From Chloroflexota bacterium (GTDB taxonomy: Bacteria > Chloroflexota > Anaerolineae > Anaerolineales > Villigracilaceae), in assembly GCA_024224815.1 (NCBI GenBank), contig JAAENC010000353.1, positions 34,179-98,178 of the forward strand: DNA of 64,000 nt. The letters are read 5' to 3'. Both the position numbers and the translations under genes were made by a program. A model generated the notes under the pieces. It worked only from the letters and a program-made list of their open reading frames with translations, was not told the DNA's origin and ran no database searches. Below, in pieces: positions 1 to 7,841 of the stretch. Position 1 is the first letter of the stretch, and the number at the start of each line of letters is the position of its first letter.

Positions 1-475
1 CCAATTTCACATAATATTCAGGATTATAGGGCTGCCCAAAAGCAGGACGATGCTCGAATCCCTTCACGAGTAGACCATTTCCATCCATCGGGGTGAAACC
101 ATGGGGGCCTAGCAGGATATTAAGCCGACGCGCGCGTGCCCATTGGCTTGCTGCCGCAAAAAGGGCATCTGCCACGCCCGCATCATCTACCGTTTCAAAG
201 AGATAGAAAAAGGCAGTATTCTCCCCCCGAAAATCGTTGTAGCGCCGATTATCCATCACGCAGATGCGTCCGAGCAGATCGTTTTTTTGACGGGCGATGA
301 AAAATGCCGCCTCCGAATGTTGATAAAAGGGAGCCCTGTTTCGGTCAAGAACGAGACGTGCATCCCCGGCAAAAGGCGGCACCCACTGTGGAATATCCTT
401 ATAAATTAAAAAGGGGATGGTGAGAAAATCCCGCACATCCCTCTTGTTGGTAGTGTCGATTTGGTGGATTTTCAT
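1..475 (-). CDS. GNAT/YghO-like acetyltransferase-type protein (partial, runs off left edge)
   Basis: An uninterrupted minus-strand frame begins at an ATG (473-475) and runs off the left edge, so the C-terminus is missing. About 158 residues are visible. They include GRICVMDNRRYNDF, then FFYLFETVDD, a helix with AASQWARARR, and the segment ILLGPHGFTPMDGNGLLV followed by GFEHRP and PYNPEYY. The GP-x-G-F-x-P turn followed by a GLLV-GF strand resembles the acetyl-CoA-binding half of the YghO-like, GNAT-related family. That assignment is from memory of the family pattern. No clear Shine-Dalgarno sequence precedes the ATG. Substrate unknown. Confidence 0.5.
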   Translation of the reverse strand, partial: MKIHQIDTTNKRDVRDFLTIPFLIYKDIPQWVPPFAGDARLVLDRNRAPFYQHSEAAFFIARQKNDLLGRICVMDNRRYNDFRGENTAFFYLFETVDDAGVADALFAAASQWARARRLNILLGPHGFTPMDGNGLLVKGFEHRPAFGQPYNPEYYVKL

Positions 476-489
476 ATTAATAATGGCAC

Positions 490-570
490 TGTCATCGCGA
501 GGAGGGCTTTAGCCCGACGTGGCGATCTCCGACTTAGCAGGGAGATTGCTTCGCTTCGCTCGCAATGGCA
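490..570. repeat. Palindromic intergenic element (REP-like)
   Basis: The outer arms TGTCATCGCGAGG and CGCAATGGCA, with inner arms GGCGATCTCC and GGAGATTGC, form a nested imperfect hairpin abutting the 3' end of the MFS gene. A related nested palindrome lies at 38717-38791 (TGTCTTTGCGAGG ... GCAATCTCC ... GGAGATTGC ... CGCAAAGACA), so this is a dispersed family. It may also act as a transcript end for the flanking minus-strand gene. Confidence 0.6.
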
Positions 571-573
571 TAA

Positions 574-1869
574 TTACGCCGCCTGACGTGCTTTTTCATC
601 CTCCGCGCGTTTTGCCATTTGCGCACGCAAGGAAGCAATATCGCCGTCGATGAAGAACATTGCACCGAGGTAAAAAGCAAAACAGGCTGCCCAAGCGATG
701 ATTGAAATATTGAGAATTGCGTTTTGCATGGAGCTTGCGTCTGCGATGACGCCCGCGATAATGGGCGCGGATGCTGCGCCCGCATTTTCGATAAAATACT
801 CAACTGATTGTGCTGTACTGCGGACTTCGGGCGCTGTCACATCGTAGACTGTAGAAACGACATTGGGCGATGAAAAAGGCATAAAGAGCGCGGCAATTGC
901 CATGAAAATAAAGAAGGTTGTGCGTGCTTCGATGGGGGCGTTGATAGCGAGGGAGAGAAAAATCATACCCATAATAACGCCGATGCTCGAAACGATGATG
1001 CGCCCTTTATGCGTGCGTTTGAAGAGCCAATCGCCGAGTGCGCCGCCAACAAAATAGCCACCGGCGAGAATGAGAATGATGGGCGCCATCGTGAAGAGAA
1101 CGCTATTTTCGTCGTAATTTCGTTCTTTGGCAAGATAGTCGAAGAAGAAATAGGTGATGACATTCCAAGGAAAAACGCCGGCAAAACCTTGCAGGAGCAC
1201 AAACCACATGGTCTTCTTTTTGAAGACATCTTTGGCGGCGCTCCACGAGAAATTGAATTGACCGATCTCGTCCATGCCTTCAAATTCAGGCTCGGATTGT
1301 CCGCGCGGCATTTCTTTTACGCCGAAATAAATGGTAACGGAGAGCACAAGGCCGAGCGCGCCGGTGATATAGAAAACATTCCGCCAGCCGATAATGGGCG
1401 CGACCATGAGCGCCATCACCATGCCGACCAAATATCCGATTGGTTGGCTAAGTTGGAGCACACCGTATACTTTAGAGCGTTTTTCCGGCTCAAAATAATC
1501 GGCTATTAGGCTGTACAAACCGGGATAAGACGAATCATCTACACCAGTGGATGCGCGGGTGATCACAAAGGGGATATAAGTGCGGACAATGGCACTGAGC
1601 CAGGTAGTTGATCCCCAGATAAAAGAGGCGAGCGCAAGCAGTTTTGAACGTGCGTAACGGTCGTAGAGGTAGCCCCAGATCGGATACAGGATCGTACTAA
1701 CGACCAATGCGCCCGAAATAATAAACCCAAACTGCGTATTCGTGATGCCGAACTCATCGCTGATGGGGCCTTTGAGTGGACCGATCAGCAGTTTGTCGGT
1801 TTGGTGCAATAACATGAAGGTAAAGAAGATCGCAACAACTCGCCAGCGCTTGGTTTTTCCTTTTGTCAT
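574..1869 (-). CDS. MFS transporter, Spinster/sugar-acid-permease-like
   Basis: This 431-residue protein has about 12 hydrophobic segments. The N-terminal region (LLHQTDKLLIGPLKGPIS, then GFIISGALVVSTILYPIWGYLYDRY) matches the TM1/TM2 and first cytoplasmic loop layout of major facilitator transporters. The GYLYDRYARSKLL loop corresponds to the MFS signature G-x3-D-R-x-x-R. A second short motif (GGALGDWLFKRTHKGR) starts the C-terminal half, as expected for the two six-helix bundles. The ATG at 1869 is preceded by a weak purine-rich stretch. It stands alone on the minus strand with the small membrane gene upstream. Substrate cannot be told; anion or organic solute transport is usual for this branch. 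Confidence 0.75.
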   Translation of the reverse strand: MTKGKTKRWRVVAIFFTFMLLHQTDKLLIGPLKGPISDEFGITNTQFGFIISGALVVSTILYPIWGYLYDRYARSKLLALASFIWGSTTWLSAIVRTYIPFVITRASTGVDDSSYPGLYSLIADYFEPEKRSKVYGVLQLSQPIGYLVGMVMALMVAPIIGWRNVFYITGALGLVLSVTIYFGVKEMPRGQSEPEFEGMDEIGQFNFSWSAAKDVFKKKTMWFVLLQGFAGVFPWNVITYFFFDYLAKERNYDENSVLFTMAPIILILAGGYFVGGALGDWLFKRTHKGRIIVSSIGVIMGMIFLSLAINAPIEARTTFFIFMAIAALFMPFSSPNVVSTVYDVTAPEVRSTAQSVEYFIENAGAASAPIIAGVIADASSMQNAILNISIIAWAACFAFYLGAMFFIDGDIASLRAQMAKRAEDEKARQAA

Positions 1870-1939
1870 GGGATACCTCGTCTTTTAGGGAATAAAATGA
1901 ATGGGAGAAGTTTATATTAGAAAGAAAGGTGTGTCAAAT

Positions 1940-1971
1940 AAAAAGAGCCTTCCGGGCGGAAGGCTCTTTTT
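1940..1971. terminator. Intrinsic terminator
   Basis: A near-perfect stem AAAAAGAGCCTTCCG / CGGAAGGCTCTTTTT with a very short loop sits just after the stop of the 49-residue minus-strand gene. It has A and T runs on both sides, so it could work in both directions. Confidence 0.85.
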
Positions 1972-1986
1972 GAAAATAAGTAAAAA

Positions 1987-2136
1987 CTATTTCCCGACAA
2001 AAAGAGTGATAGCAGCACCGAGAGCAAAGATGCCCATCAGGACACCTGGGGCGGCAAAAACACCAAATGCGGCAAGACCAGCGAACAAGAAATATAAAAC
2101 CATAAACCAGGTGGAAAGAGCTTTGGGCATATTCAT
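1987..2136 (-). CDS. Small hydrophobic membrane protein, 49 aa
   Basis: A short gene starting at ATG 2136 with a good Shine-Dalgarno (AAAGGAGATTTTA) and ending in TAG directly before a strong terminator. The product begins MNMPKALSTWFMVLYFLF and continues through GLAAFGVFAAPGVLMGIF to the end GAAITLFVGK, giving one or two membrane helices joined by a Gly/Ala/Pro turn. The start, ribosome site, frame and terminator agree, so it is probably a real gene. Function unknown. Confidence 0.7.
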   Translation of the reverse strand: MNMPKALSTWFMVLYFLFAGLAAFGVFAAPGVLMGIFALGAAITLFVGK

Positions 2137-2219
2137 TTAAAATCTCCTTTGGGTGTTGTGCTGACAGAGCTGCCAGCTTGGTTGTAATAACCCAAATATT
2201 ATTTGAGAGTTACAAAATT

Positions 2220-2249
2220 TTCAGCATTGCGTACTCAAAATGGTACAAT
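2220..2249 (+). promoter_or_regulatory. Candidate sigma70-type promoter for the ABC exporter pair
   Basis: TTCAGC (2220-2225), an 18-bp spacer and TACAAT (2244-2249). A start about 7 nt past the -10 would put the transcript start almost on the ATG at 2258, implying a leaderless message. The upstream ATG at 2240 overlaps the -10 box and is therefore unlikely. Confidence 0.4.
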
Positions 2250-2257
2250 CATGGCTT

Positions 2258-4021
2258 ATGACAACTCCCTCCCAAGCCTCCGAATTTACCATCTCCCGCT
2301 CTTATAAAATTGATCGCACTACCCCTGCGCGCTGGATTATCACCCACACCATCCGCTATTGGTGGGTGCTAATTATCATTCTCATCGGCGCATTAGGGAA
2401 TGCCAGCTTAGCAGGTATTATGCCCGTTTATATTGGTGAAGCCTTCGATGCCATCACCGCAGAAACACCCCAGCCTGAAAAATTGCTCCCGTTAATGTGG
2501 CTGATAATCGCTTCGCAAGTCATTCGCGGTATTTTACAATTAGGCAGAAATTTTGGTGCTGACTATATCGCCCAAAAGCTCGAGCGTAATATCCGCGATG
2601 AGCTCTATATATCACTACTCGGCAAAAGCATGACCTTTCATAATATCCAGCCCGTTGGCGATACGATGGCTCGCTCCACAAACGATGTTCGTGAGATCAA
2701 CTTTATGTTCAGCCCAGGGCTAAATCTGGTCGTTGGCTCACTCACATTCCTCGCAATGCCCTTTTATTATGCGCCGCGTTACCATCCCGCTCTGCTACTC
2801 GTCCCCAGTCTTTTTGCTATTGCCTATTTCATTGCGCTCTGGGAATATCTCCGCAGTCTAAGCCCTGTCACAGAAGCTGTGCGCGACACCTTTGGCAAAA
2901 TGAATACACGCCTCGCAGAAGCTCTCGATGGCATCGAAACGGTCAAAGGCGCAGCACAAGAAAAGTCTGAAGTAAAACTTTTCAATCGACAAGCTCTGAA
3001 CTTCAGAAATGCCTTTGTCAGGCAGGGCGATCTCGAAGCTCGTTTTATTCCCATGCTCCTCTACGGGATGACAATCGGCGGCGGCTTACTTCACGCGCTT
3101 ATTCTCCTTCGCCAAGGAGAAATTGAAGTCGGCGCAGTCGTTGCCTACGTCGGATTGCTTCAAATGCTCATGTTCCCCACTTTTGCATCCACTTTTGCCT
3201 ACACACAAATCTCTTTGGGGATGGCAAGCGCGCGCCGCATTTTGGAATTAATTACCAGCAAAACCCGTCTCGACCAAAATATGGATGGCTTCGCCGGGGA
3301 CATGCGTGGGGAAATTTGCTTCCGTAATGTCAACTTCTCCTACACCCCAACAGATTCCGTTTTATCCGACATCAACTTTTCGGTGGAACCTGGGCAAACT
3401 GTCGCCATCGTTGGACAAACAGGCGCAGGGAAAACATCCCTCGTCAAACTCATCAATCGCACCTACGATTCGAGCGCGGGTGAAGTCCTCGTAGACGGCA
3501 AAGACGTCCACGACTGGAATTTAGCCTCCCTCCGTCAACAAATCTCCATCATCGAACAGGATATTTTCCTCTTCTCCGATTCCATTGCCGAAAATATCGC
3601 TTTTGGCAGGCCTAATGCCTCCCAAGAAGAAATTATCGCCGCCGCAAAATCCGCCCAAGCACACGAATTTATCCTCAACTTTGAAAATGGATACGATACC
3701 GTCCTCGGTGAACGCGGCGTGACCCTCTCTGGCGGGCAACGTCAAAGACTTGCCCTCGCACGCGCCTTTTTAACCGATCCGCGCATCCTCGTTCTCGACG
3801 ATTCCACCTCCGCCATCGACAGCGCCACCGAAGATAATATCCAACGCGCCATCGCCACCGCCGCAAAAGGACGTACAACCTTCTTAATTACACACCGTCT
3901 CTCCCAGATCCGCTGGGCAGATCTCATCATTGTCCTTAAAAGTGGCAAAATTGCCGCTATCGGTAATCACGACGATTTAATGAAAAGCAGCGAAGCATAT
4001 CGACGCATTTTTTCTGATTAG
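2258..4021 (+). CDS. ABC exporter half-transporter, subunit with degenerate ATPase site
   Basis: Type IV ABC exporter subunit with an N-terminal six-helix membrane domain (about residues 30-330) and a C-terminal nucleotide-binding domain. Visible motifs: Walker A GQTGAGKTS (about 386), Q-loop IEQDIF, canonical signature LSGGQRQRLALARA (about 489), Walker B ILVLDD (about 510) and H-loop LITHRLS. The residue after Walker B, normally the catalytic Glu, is Asp (LDDSTSAID). With the partner at 4151 this is the pattern of heterodimeric exporters such as TM287/288, with one consensus and one degenerate site. The start at 2258 is preferred over the ATG at 2240, which overlaps the promoter. Likely exports a lipid, drug or peptide; substrate unknown. 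Confidence 0.85.
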   Translation: MTTPSQASEFTISRSYKIDRTTPARWIITHTIRYWWVLIIILIGALGNASLAGIMPVYIGEAFDAITAETPQPEKLLPLMWLIIASQVIRGILQLGRNFGADYIAQKLERNIRDELYISLLGKSMTFHNIQPVGDTMARSTNDVREINFMFSPGLNLVVGSLTFLAMPFYYAPRYHPALLLVPSLFAIAYFIALWEYLRSLSPVTEAVRDTFGKMNTRLAEALDGIETVKGAAQEKSEVKLFNRQALNFRNAFVRQGDLEARFIPMLLYGMTIGGGLLHALILLRQGEIEVGAVVAYVGLLQMLMFPTFASTFAYTQISLGMASARRILELITSKTRLDQNMDGFAGDMRGEICFRNVNFSYTPTDSVLSDINFSVEPGQTVAIVGQTGAGKTSLVKLINRTYDSSAGEVLVDGKDVHDWNLASLRQQISIIEQDIFLFSDSIAENIAFGRPNASQEEIIAAAKSAQAHEFILNFENGYDTVLGERGVTLSGGQRQRLALARAFLTDPRILVLDDSTSAIDSATEDNIQRAIATAAKGRTTFLITHRLSQIRWADLIIVLKSGKIAAIGNHDDLMKSSEAYRRIFSD

Positions 4022-4150
4022 TTAAAGCAAAAATAGCACTTAAAGAAAAATTGTGTAATTCGCTAATTCGCACAGTTCGCGTTAAAAACAACTTCTAACG
4101 CGAACTGCAACATACTACTCTCTAATCCCTAATCAACTGGTAACTAATAT

Positions 4151-5968
4151 ATGGGCTTTTTCTCTGGCTTAGGTGCCGAACAATACGACAGACAATACTC
4201 CGACCGCGAACTGCTCAAACGGATCGCGGATAATTTTTCACCACAGCGTAAACGCATTATCAGTATTTCTGCGCTCGTAACGATAGTTGCGCTGATTAGC
4301 GCATCCACACCAATTATTATTAGCCGCAGTCTTGAAGCGCTAGAAACCACGCCCACAATGGAAGCTACACTGCTCATTGGCGGCGGTGTTTTTATGATCG
4401 GCGTACTCAACTGGGGCATTAACTGGATTCGCCGCGCGATTACAGCCCGTGCCATCGGCGATGTGGTTCTCGCGCTCCGCACCCAAGCCTTTGGCGCAGC
4501 CGCCGATCACGATCTCTCCTTTTACGATAAATTCTCATCGGGGCGCATCGTTTCGCGTATCACCTCCGATACAAAAGATTTCGGTCAACTCGTCACCATC
4601 GCCACCGATGTCACCGCCCAAGTGATTCAGGCGAGCATTTTGAGCGTTGTTCTTTTTCGCATCGAATGGAAAATGACCATGCTCGTACTCCTCTATCTCC
4701 CCATTATTTTCTTCATCACAGCAGGCTTTCGCAAACTGGCACGCAAAGTGACACGTAACGGAATGCGTGCGATGGCAGAAGTCAACGCCACCATTAAAGA
4801 GACCGTCAGCGGTATTTCTGTTGCCAAAAACTTCCGTCAGGAAATGAGCATTTTCAACACCTTCGATACCGCAAATCAAGAATCTTATCGCGTAAATTTA
4901 CGGCGTGGATTTGTGCTCGCGCTCGTTTTCCCCACCTTAAATGCGCTTGGCGGTATCGCCGCCGCTGTGATGGTTTATGTCGGCGGTTGGAGCGTGGTGC
5001 GCGGTGGCGTTACTGCCGCAGCCTGGTTTCTTTTTATTCTCAGCCTAAATCATTTTCTCTTTCCTATCATGAATCTCTCCGCGTTTTGGGCGCAGATTCA
5101 GCAGGGACTATCGGCAGCAGAGCGGGTTTACGCGCTTATAGACGCCGATCCAAATGTTTTACAGGAAGATGATGAAGAGGTGAAGCAACTTAAGGGTCAG
5201 GTGCGATTCGAAAAAGTAGATTTTCACTATATCCCGACAGAAGCGATTCTCTCCCGTTTCAACTTGCTCATTCCACCCGGAGAGAATCTAGCCTTGGTCG
5301 GACATACCGGTGCCGGGAAGTCATCCATTGCAAAACTAATTGCGCGCTTCTACGAGTTTCAATCTGGCAAAATAACATTAGATGGGCGCGATATCCGCTC
5401 TTTCGACCTAACATCCTACCGCCGTCAACTGGGGATCGTTTCCCAAGTCCCCTTTTTATTCTCCGGCACGGTAGCTGAGAATATCCGCTACGCCCGCCCC
5501 AACGCGACCGAAGCCGAAATGCTAAAAATGGCAAATAAGATCGGCGACGGCGAGTGGCTGGAAACGCTGCCAAACGGCTTTGATAGCGAAGTAGGCGAGC
5601 GCGGCGCACGCCTTTCGATGGGACAGCGCCAATTAGTGGCATTGATGAGAGTACTCATTCAAAACCCCGCCATTTTCATCCTGGATGAAGCCACCGCGAG
5701 TATTGACCCTTTTACTGAATGGCAAATTCAGCAAGCCTTGAATTTGATTTTGGAAAACACAACCAGCATTCTGATCGCGCATCGCCTTTCAACCATCAAA
5801 TCAGCAGACAGGATTTTGGTGATAGAAGACGGCGGCATCATTGAAGAGGGCAACCACGATCATCTTCTGACGCAAAATGGGCATTATGCAGAGTTGTATA
5901 ATACTTATTTCCGACATCAGAGCTTGTCTTATGTTGAGAAGCAGGGAGAAGTGATTAGAGATAAGTGA
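4151..5968 (+). CDS. ABC exporter half-transporter, partner subunit with catalytic Glu
   Basis: A 605-residue permease-ATPase fusion and the second half of the exporter begun at 2258. A membrane domain (about 40-340) precedes the nucleotide-binding domain with Walker A GHTGAGKSS (about 383), Q-loop VSQVPF, Walker B and catalytic Glu FILDEATASID (about 510), and H-loop IAHRLS. The signature is LSMGQRQ rather than LSGGQ. The degenerate site therefore pairs the Asp-bearing Walker B of subunit one with this altered signature, and the consensus site pairs this Glu with the canonical LSGGQ of subunit one. That reciprocity strongly supports a heterodimer. The 129-bp gap between the genes holds no obvious terminator, so cotranscription is likely. 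Confidence 0.87.
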   Translation: MGFFSGLGAEQYDRQYSDRELLKRIADNFSPQRKRIISISALVTIVALISASTPIIISRSLEALETTPTMEATLLIGGGVFMIGVLNWGINWIRRAITARAIGDVVLALRTQAFGAAADHDLSFYDKFSSGRIVSRITSDTKDFGQLVTIATDVTAQVIQASILSVVLFRIEWKMTMLVLLYLPIIFFITAGFRKLARKVTRNGMRAMAEVNATIKETVSGISVAKNFRQEMSIFNTFDTANQESYRVNLRRGFVLALVFPTLNALGGIAAAVMVYVGGWSVVRGGVTAAAWFLFILSLNHFLFPIMNLSAFWAQIQQGLSAAERVYALIDADPNVLQEDDEEVKQLKGQVRFEKVDFHYIPTEAILSRFNLLIPPGENLALVGHTGAGKSSIAKLIARFYEFQSGKITLDGRDIRSFDLTSYRRQLGIVSQVPFLFSGTVAENIRYARPNATEAEMLKMANKIGDGEWLETLPNGFDSEVGERGARLSMGQRQLVALMRVLIQNPAIFILDEATASIDPFTEWQIQQALNLILENTTSILIAHRLSTIKSADRILVIEDGGIIEEGNHDHLLTQNGHYAELYNTYFRHQSLSYVEKQGEVIRDK

Positions 5969-6042
5969 TAAACTGAAAGATAATAAATATTTAGAACTTT
6001 TGTTTTAAGAGAGCATTTTTATTCGTTCTAAAGGAGAAAAAA

Positions 6043-6402
6043 ATGAATACCGAAGAAAAAACGAATCCTAACAAAAGAAAAGACGATGGAATCACAAGCG
6101 GCCTGATATTAATAGCCGTCGGCGTCATATTTCTTGTGATGCAATTTGGCGGTTTTTATATTCATAATTGGTGGGCATTATTTATTCTGATCCCGGTCGT
6201 TTCAGCATGGAATCGAGCGATCAGAACATCCATAGAAGCTGGTGAAATCACAAGAGAATCTATCCTGGCAATTACAGGCTCTCTATTCCTTTTATTTGTT
6301 GCTGCGATCTTTTTATTTAATTGGGACTGGGGGCGTGTTTGGCCCGGGTTCATTATTATTGCTGGCGTTAATGCCTTAGCCAGAGCTTGGAAAAGTGAGT
6401 AG
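6043..6402 (+). CDS. Small LiaF/DUF5668-like membrane protein
   Basis: A 119-residue protein with an excellent ribosome site (AAAGGAGAAAAAA) before ATG 6043. A charged N-terminus (about 20 residues) is followed by GLILIAVGVIFLVMQFGG, a second hydrophobic stretch (WWALFILIPVVSAW), a third (ILAITGSLFLLFVAAIFLF) and a fourth (VWPGFIIIAGVNALAR). Two internally similar G-x(n)-hydrophobic-W repeats are typical of the transmembrane part of LiaI/LiaF-like and DUF5668 proteins, which often sense envelope stress. It follows the ABC exporter on the same strand after 74 bp and may be cotranscribed. Exact role not known. Confidence 0.6.
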   Translation: MNTEEKTNPNKRKDDGITSGLILIAVGVIFLVMQFGGFYIHNWWALFILIPVVSAWNRAIRTSIEAGEITRESILAITGSLFLLFVAAIFLFNWDWGRVWPGFIIIAGVNALARAWKSE

Positions 6403-6507
6403 AAGTTAGCATCTTCTATTTAACTTTGAGTGTTATTAGTCTTGGTTTGGGGCTTTTCTTTCTACTTACCTGATGAGAGAGACAGCATTTTTAGGATAAG
6501 GAAAAAA

Positions 6508-7836
6508 ATGCAAAAAGAGAGTGCATTACCCAAAAGTGATGATAATTTAGCCCAAGTTGGTCAATTTCCGCTCCGTAAGCTTGGCATTTTTGAGCGAGCA
6601 ATGGTAATTGCGAATGAGCACGCGCCCTTTAATATTATTAGTGTTTTACGTCTTGAACATGCCCCATCTCCAGAGATTGTAAAGGAAGCTATCGCGAAGA
6701 TCCAAAAAAGACAACCTCTCCTATCTGCACGCATTGTAGAGGACACATTTTTTGAAGCCTTGCCCACATCTAAACTTCCTTTTCATGTTATCAAAAGAAA
6801 AAGTAAAGAGCAATGGCGTGAAATAGCTGAGCAAGAAATGGCATTTCGCTATGACCATAGAAATGAAGCTCTTTTTAGAGCGATCTATATTTATAGTGAA
6901 GAAAATAGTGAAATTATTTTAAACGTTCACCACGCTATTATGGATGCGGCTTCGGGGATGAATCTGCTGGATGAATTGCTCCAACTCATTTCTGGGGAAG
7001 TCTCATCTCTCCCGCGGCTTCAACTTGCTCCCGTTTTTGAAGCGCAGTTCCCTCCCTCACATCGTGGGCTTCGACGCATTTTTACCATGGCGGGATATAT
7101 GCTCAGGCAGATGGGCGATATGGCTAGCTTTGCATGGAAAACTCGAAGGAAACGCACACCACCTGTCCGTTTGGGTGGAAAAAGCTATACAGCGACCTTG
7201 GTTCTCCCTGAAAAACTGGTCAATTCACTTTCTCATCAGGGGCGCAAAAATGGGATTACGCTCAATAGTTTGCTAAACGCCGCTCAGTTGCTCGCGGTTA
7301 ATAAATATCTTTATGCGGGGAAAAGACTCCCGATGCAAACTTTTGCCTTTGCTGATTTACGCCCCTATACCATCTCACCAACAGGGCCGGAGCAACTTGC
7401 CAATTATATTTCGATGATGCGTTTTACCGTGGATGTCTCAGGAGAAAGTGATATTTGGTGTTTAGCGCAAGAATTGCACGCTCAAATTTACAGAAGCCTT
7501 AAGTTTGGCGATAAATTTAGCGCGGCAGTGATGAGTGAAATGCTGCTAAAAACCTTTACGACGCTGAAAGCAATGCGATTTGGGGCAACGGCATTGAATT
7601 ACAGCGGAAATGTTCCATTGAAAAGACAATATGGGGATATTAATTTGGTCGGCGTACATGGGTTTGTCTCTGGCTATGATCTGGGGCCAGAAATCTCGTC
7701 TCAGGCGCGGCTCTTCAATGATGAAGTCTGGTGGGATTTCATTTATCTGGATAGCGATATGGATGCAGATTTAGCGGAGAAAATTATTGCCGAGATAAAG
7801 CTGATTTTGGAAAACGCAAGCCAAAATCACGTTTGA
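6508..7836 (+). CDS. Condensation-fold acyltransferase (PapA/WES-like)
   Basis: A 442-residue protein. The ATG at 6508 has a ribosome site (AGGATAAGGA), so it is preferred over a GTG at 6430. Near residue 140 it has NVHHAIMDAASGMNLL, the HHxxxDG active site of CoA-dependent acyltransferases and NRPS condensation domains, with Ala replacing the usual Gly (HHxxxDA). Later segments RLPMQTFAFADLRPY and NYISMMRF match the C-terminal lobe of PapA-like acyltransferases. The His is the likely general base for acyl transfer to an alcohol or amine. It converges, with 5 bp between stops, on the FHA/ABC transporter and lies near ACP, acyl-AMP ligase and AcpS genes, which suggests an ACP-bound acyl donor. 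Confidence 0.72.
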   Translation: MQKESALPKSDDNLAQVGQFPLRKLGIFERAMVIANEHAPFNIISVLRLEHAPSPEIVKEAIAKIQKRQPLLSARIVEDTFFEALPTSKLPFHVIKRKSKEQWREIAEQEMAFRYDHRNEALFRAIYIYSEENSEIILNVHHAIMDAASGMNLLDELLQLISGEVSSLPRLQLAPVFEAQFPPSHRGLRRIFTMAGYMLRQMGDMASFAWKTRRKRTPPVRLGGKSYTATLVLPEKLVNSLSHQGRKNGITLNSLLNAAQLLAVNKYLYAGKRLPMQTFAFADLRPYTISPTGPEQLANYISMMRFTVDVSGESDIWCLAQELHAQIYRSLKFGDKFSAAVMSEMLLKTFTTLKAMRFGATALNYSGNVPLKRQYGDINLVGVHGFVSGYDLGPEISSQARLFNDEVWWDFIYLDSDMDADLAEKIIAEIKLILENASQNHV

Positions 7837-7841
7837 TCCCT

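Noticed and set aside
143-409. Plus-strand 88-residue frame
   Set aside because: It is antisense to the clearly protein-like minus-strand acetyltransferase frame and has no recognisable features.
1009-1509. Plus-strand 166-residue frame inside the MFS gene
   Set aside because: Antisense shadow of the transporter; low-complexity charged composition and no ribosome site.
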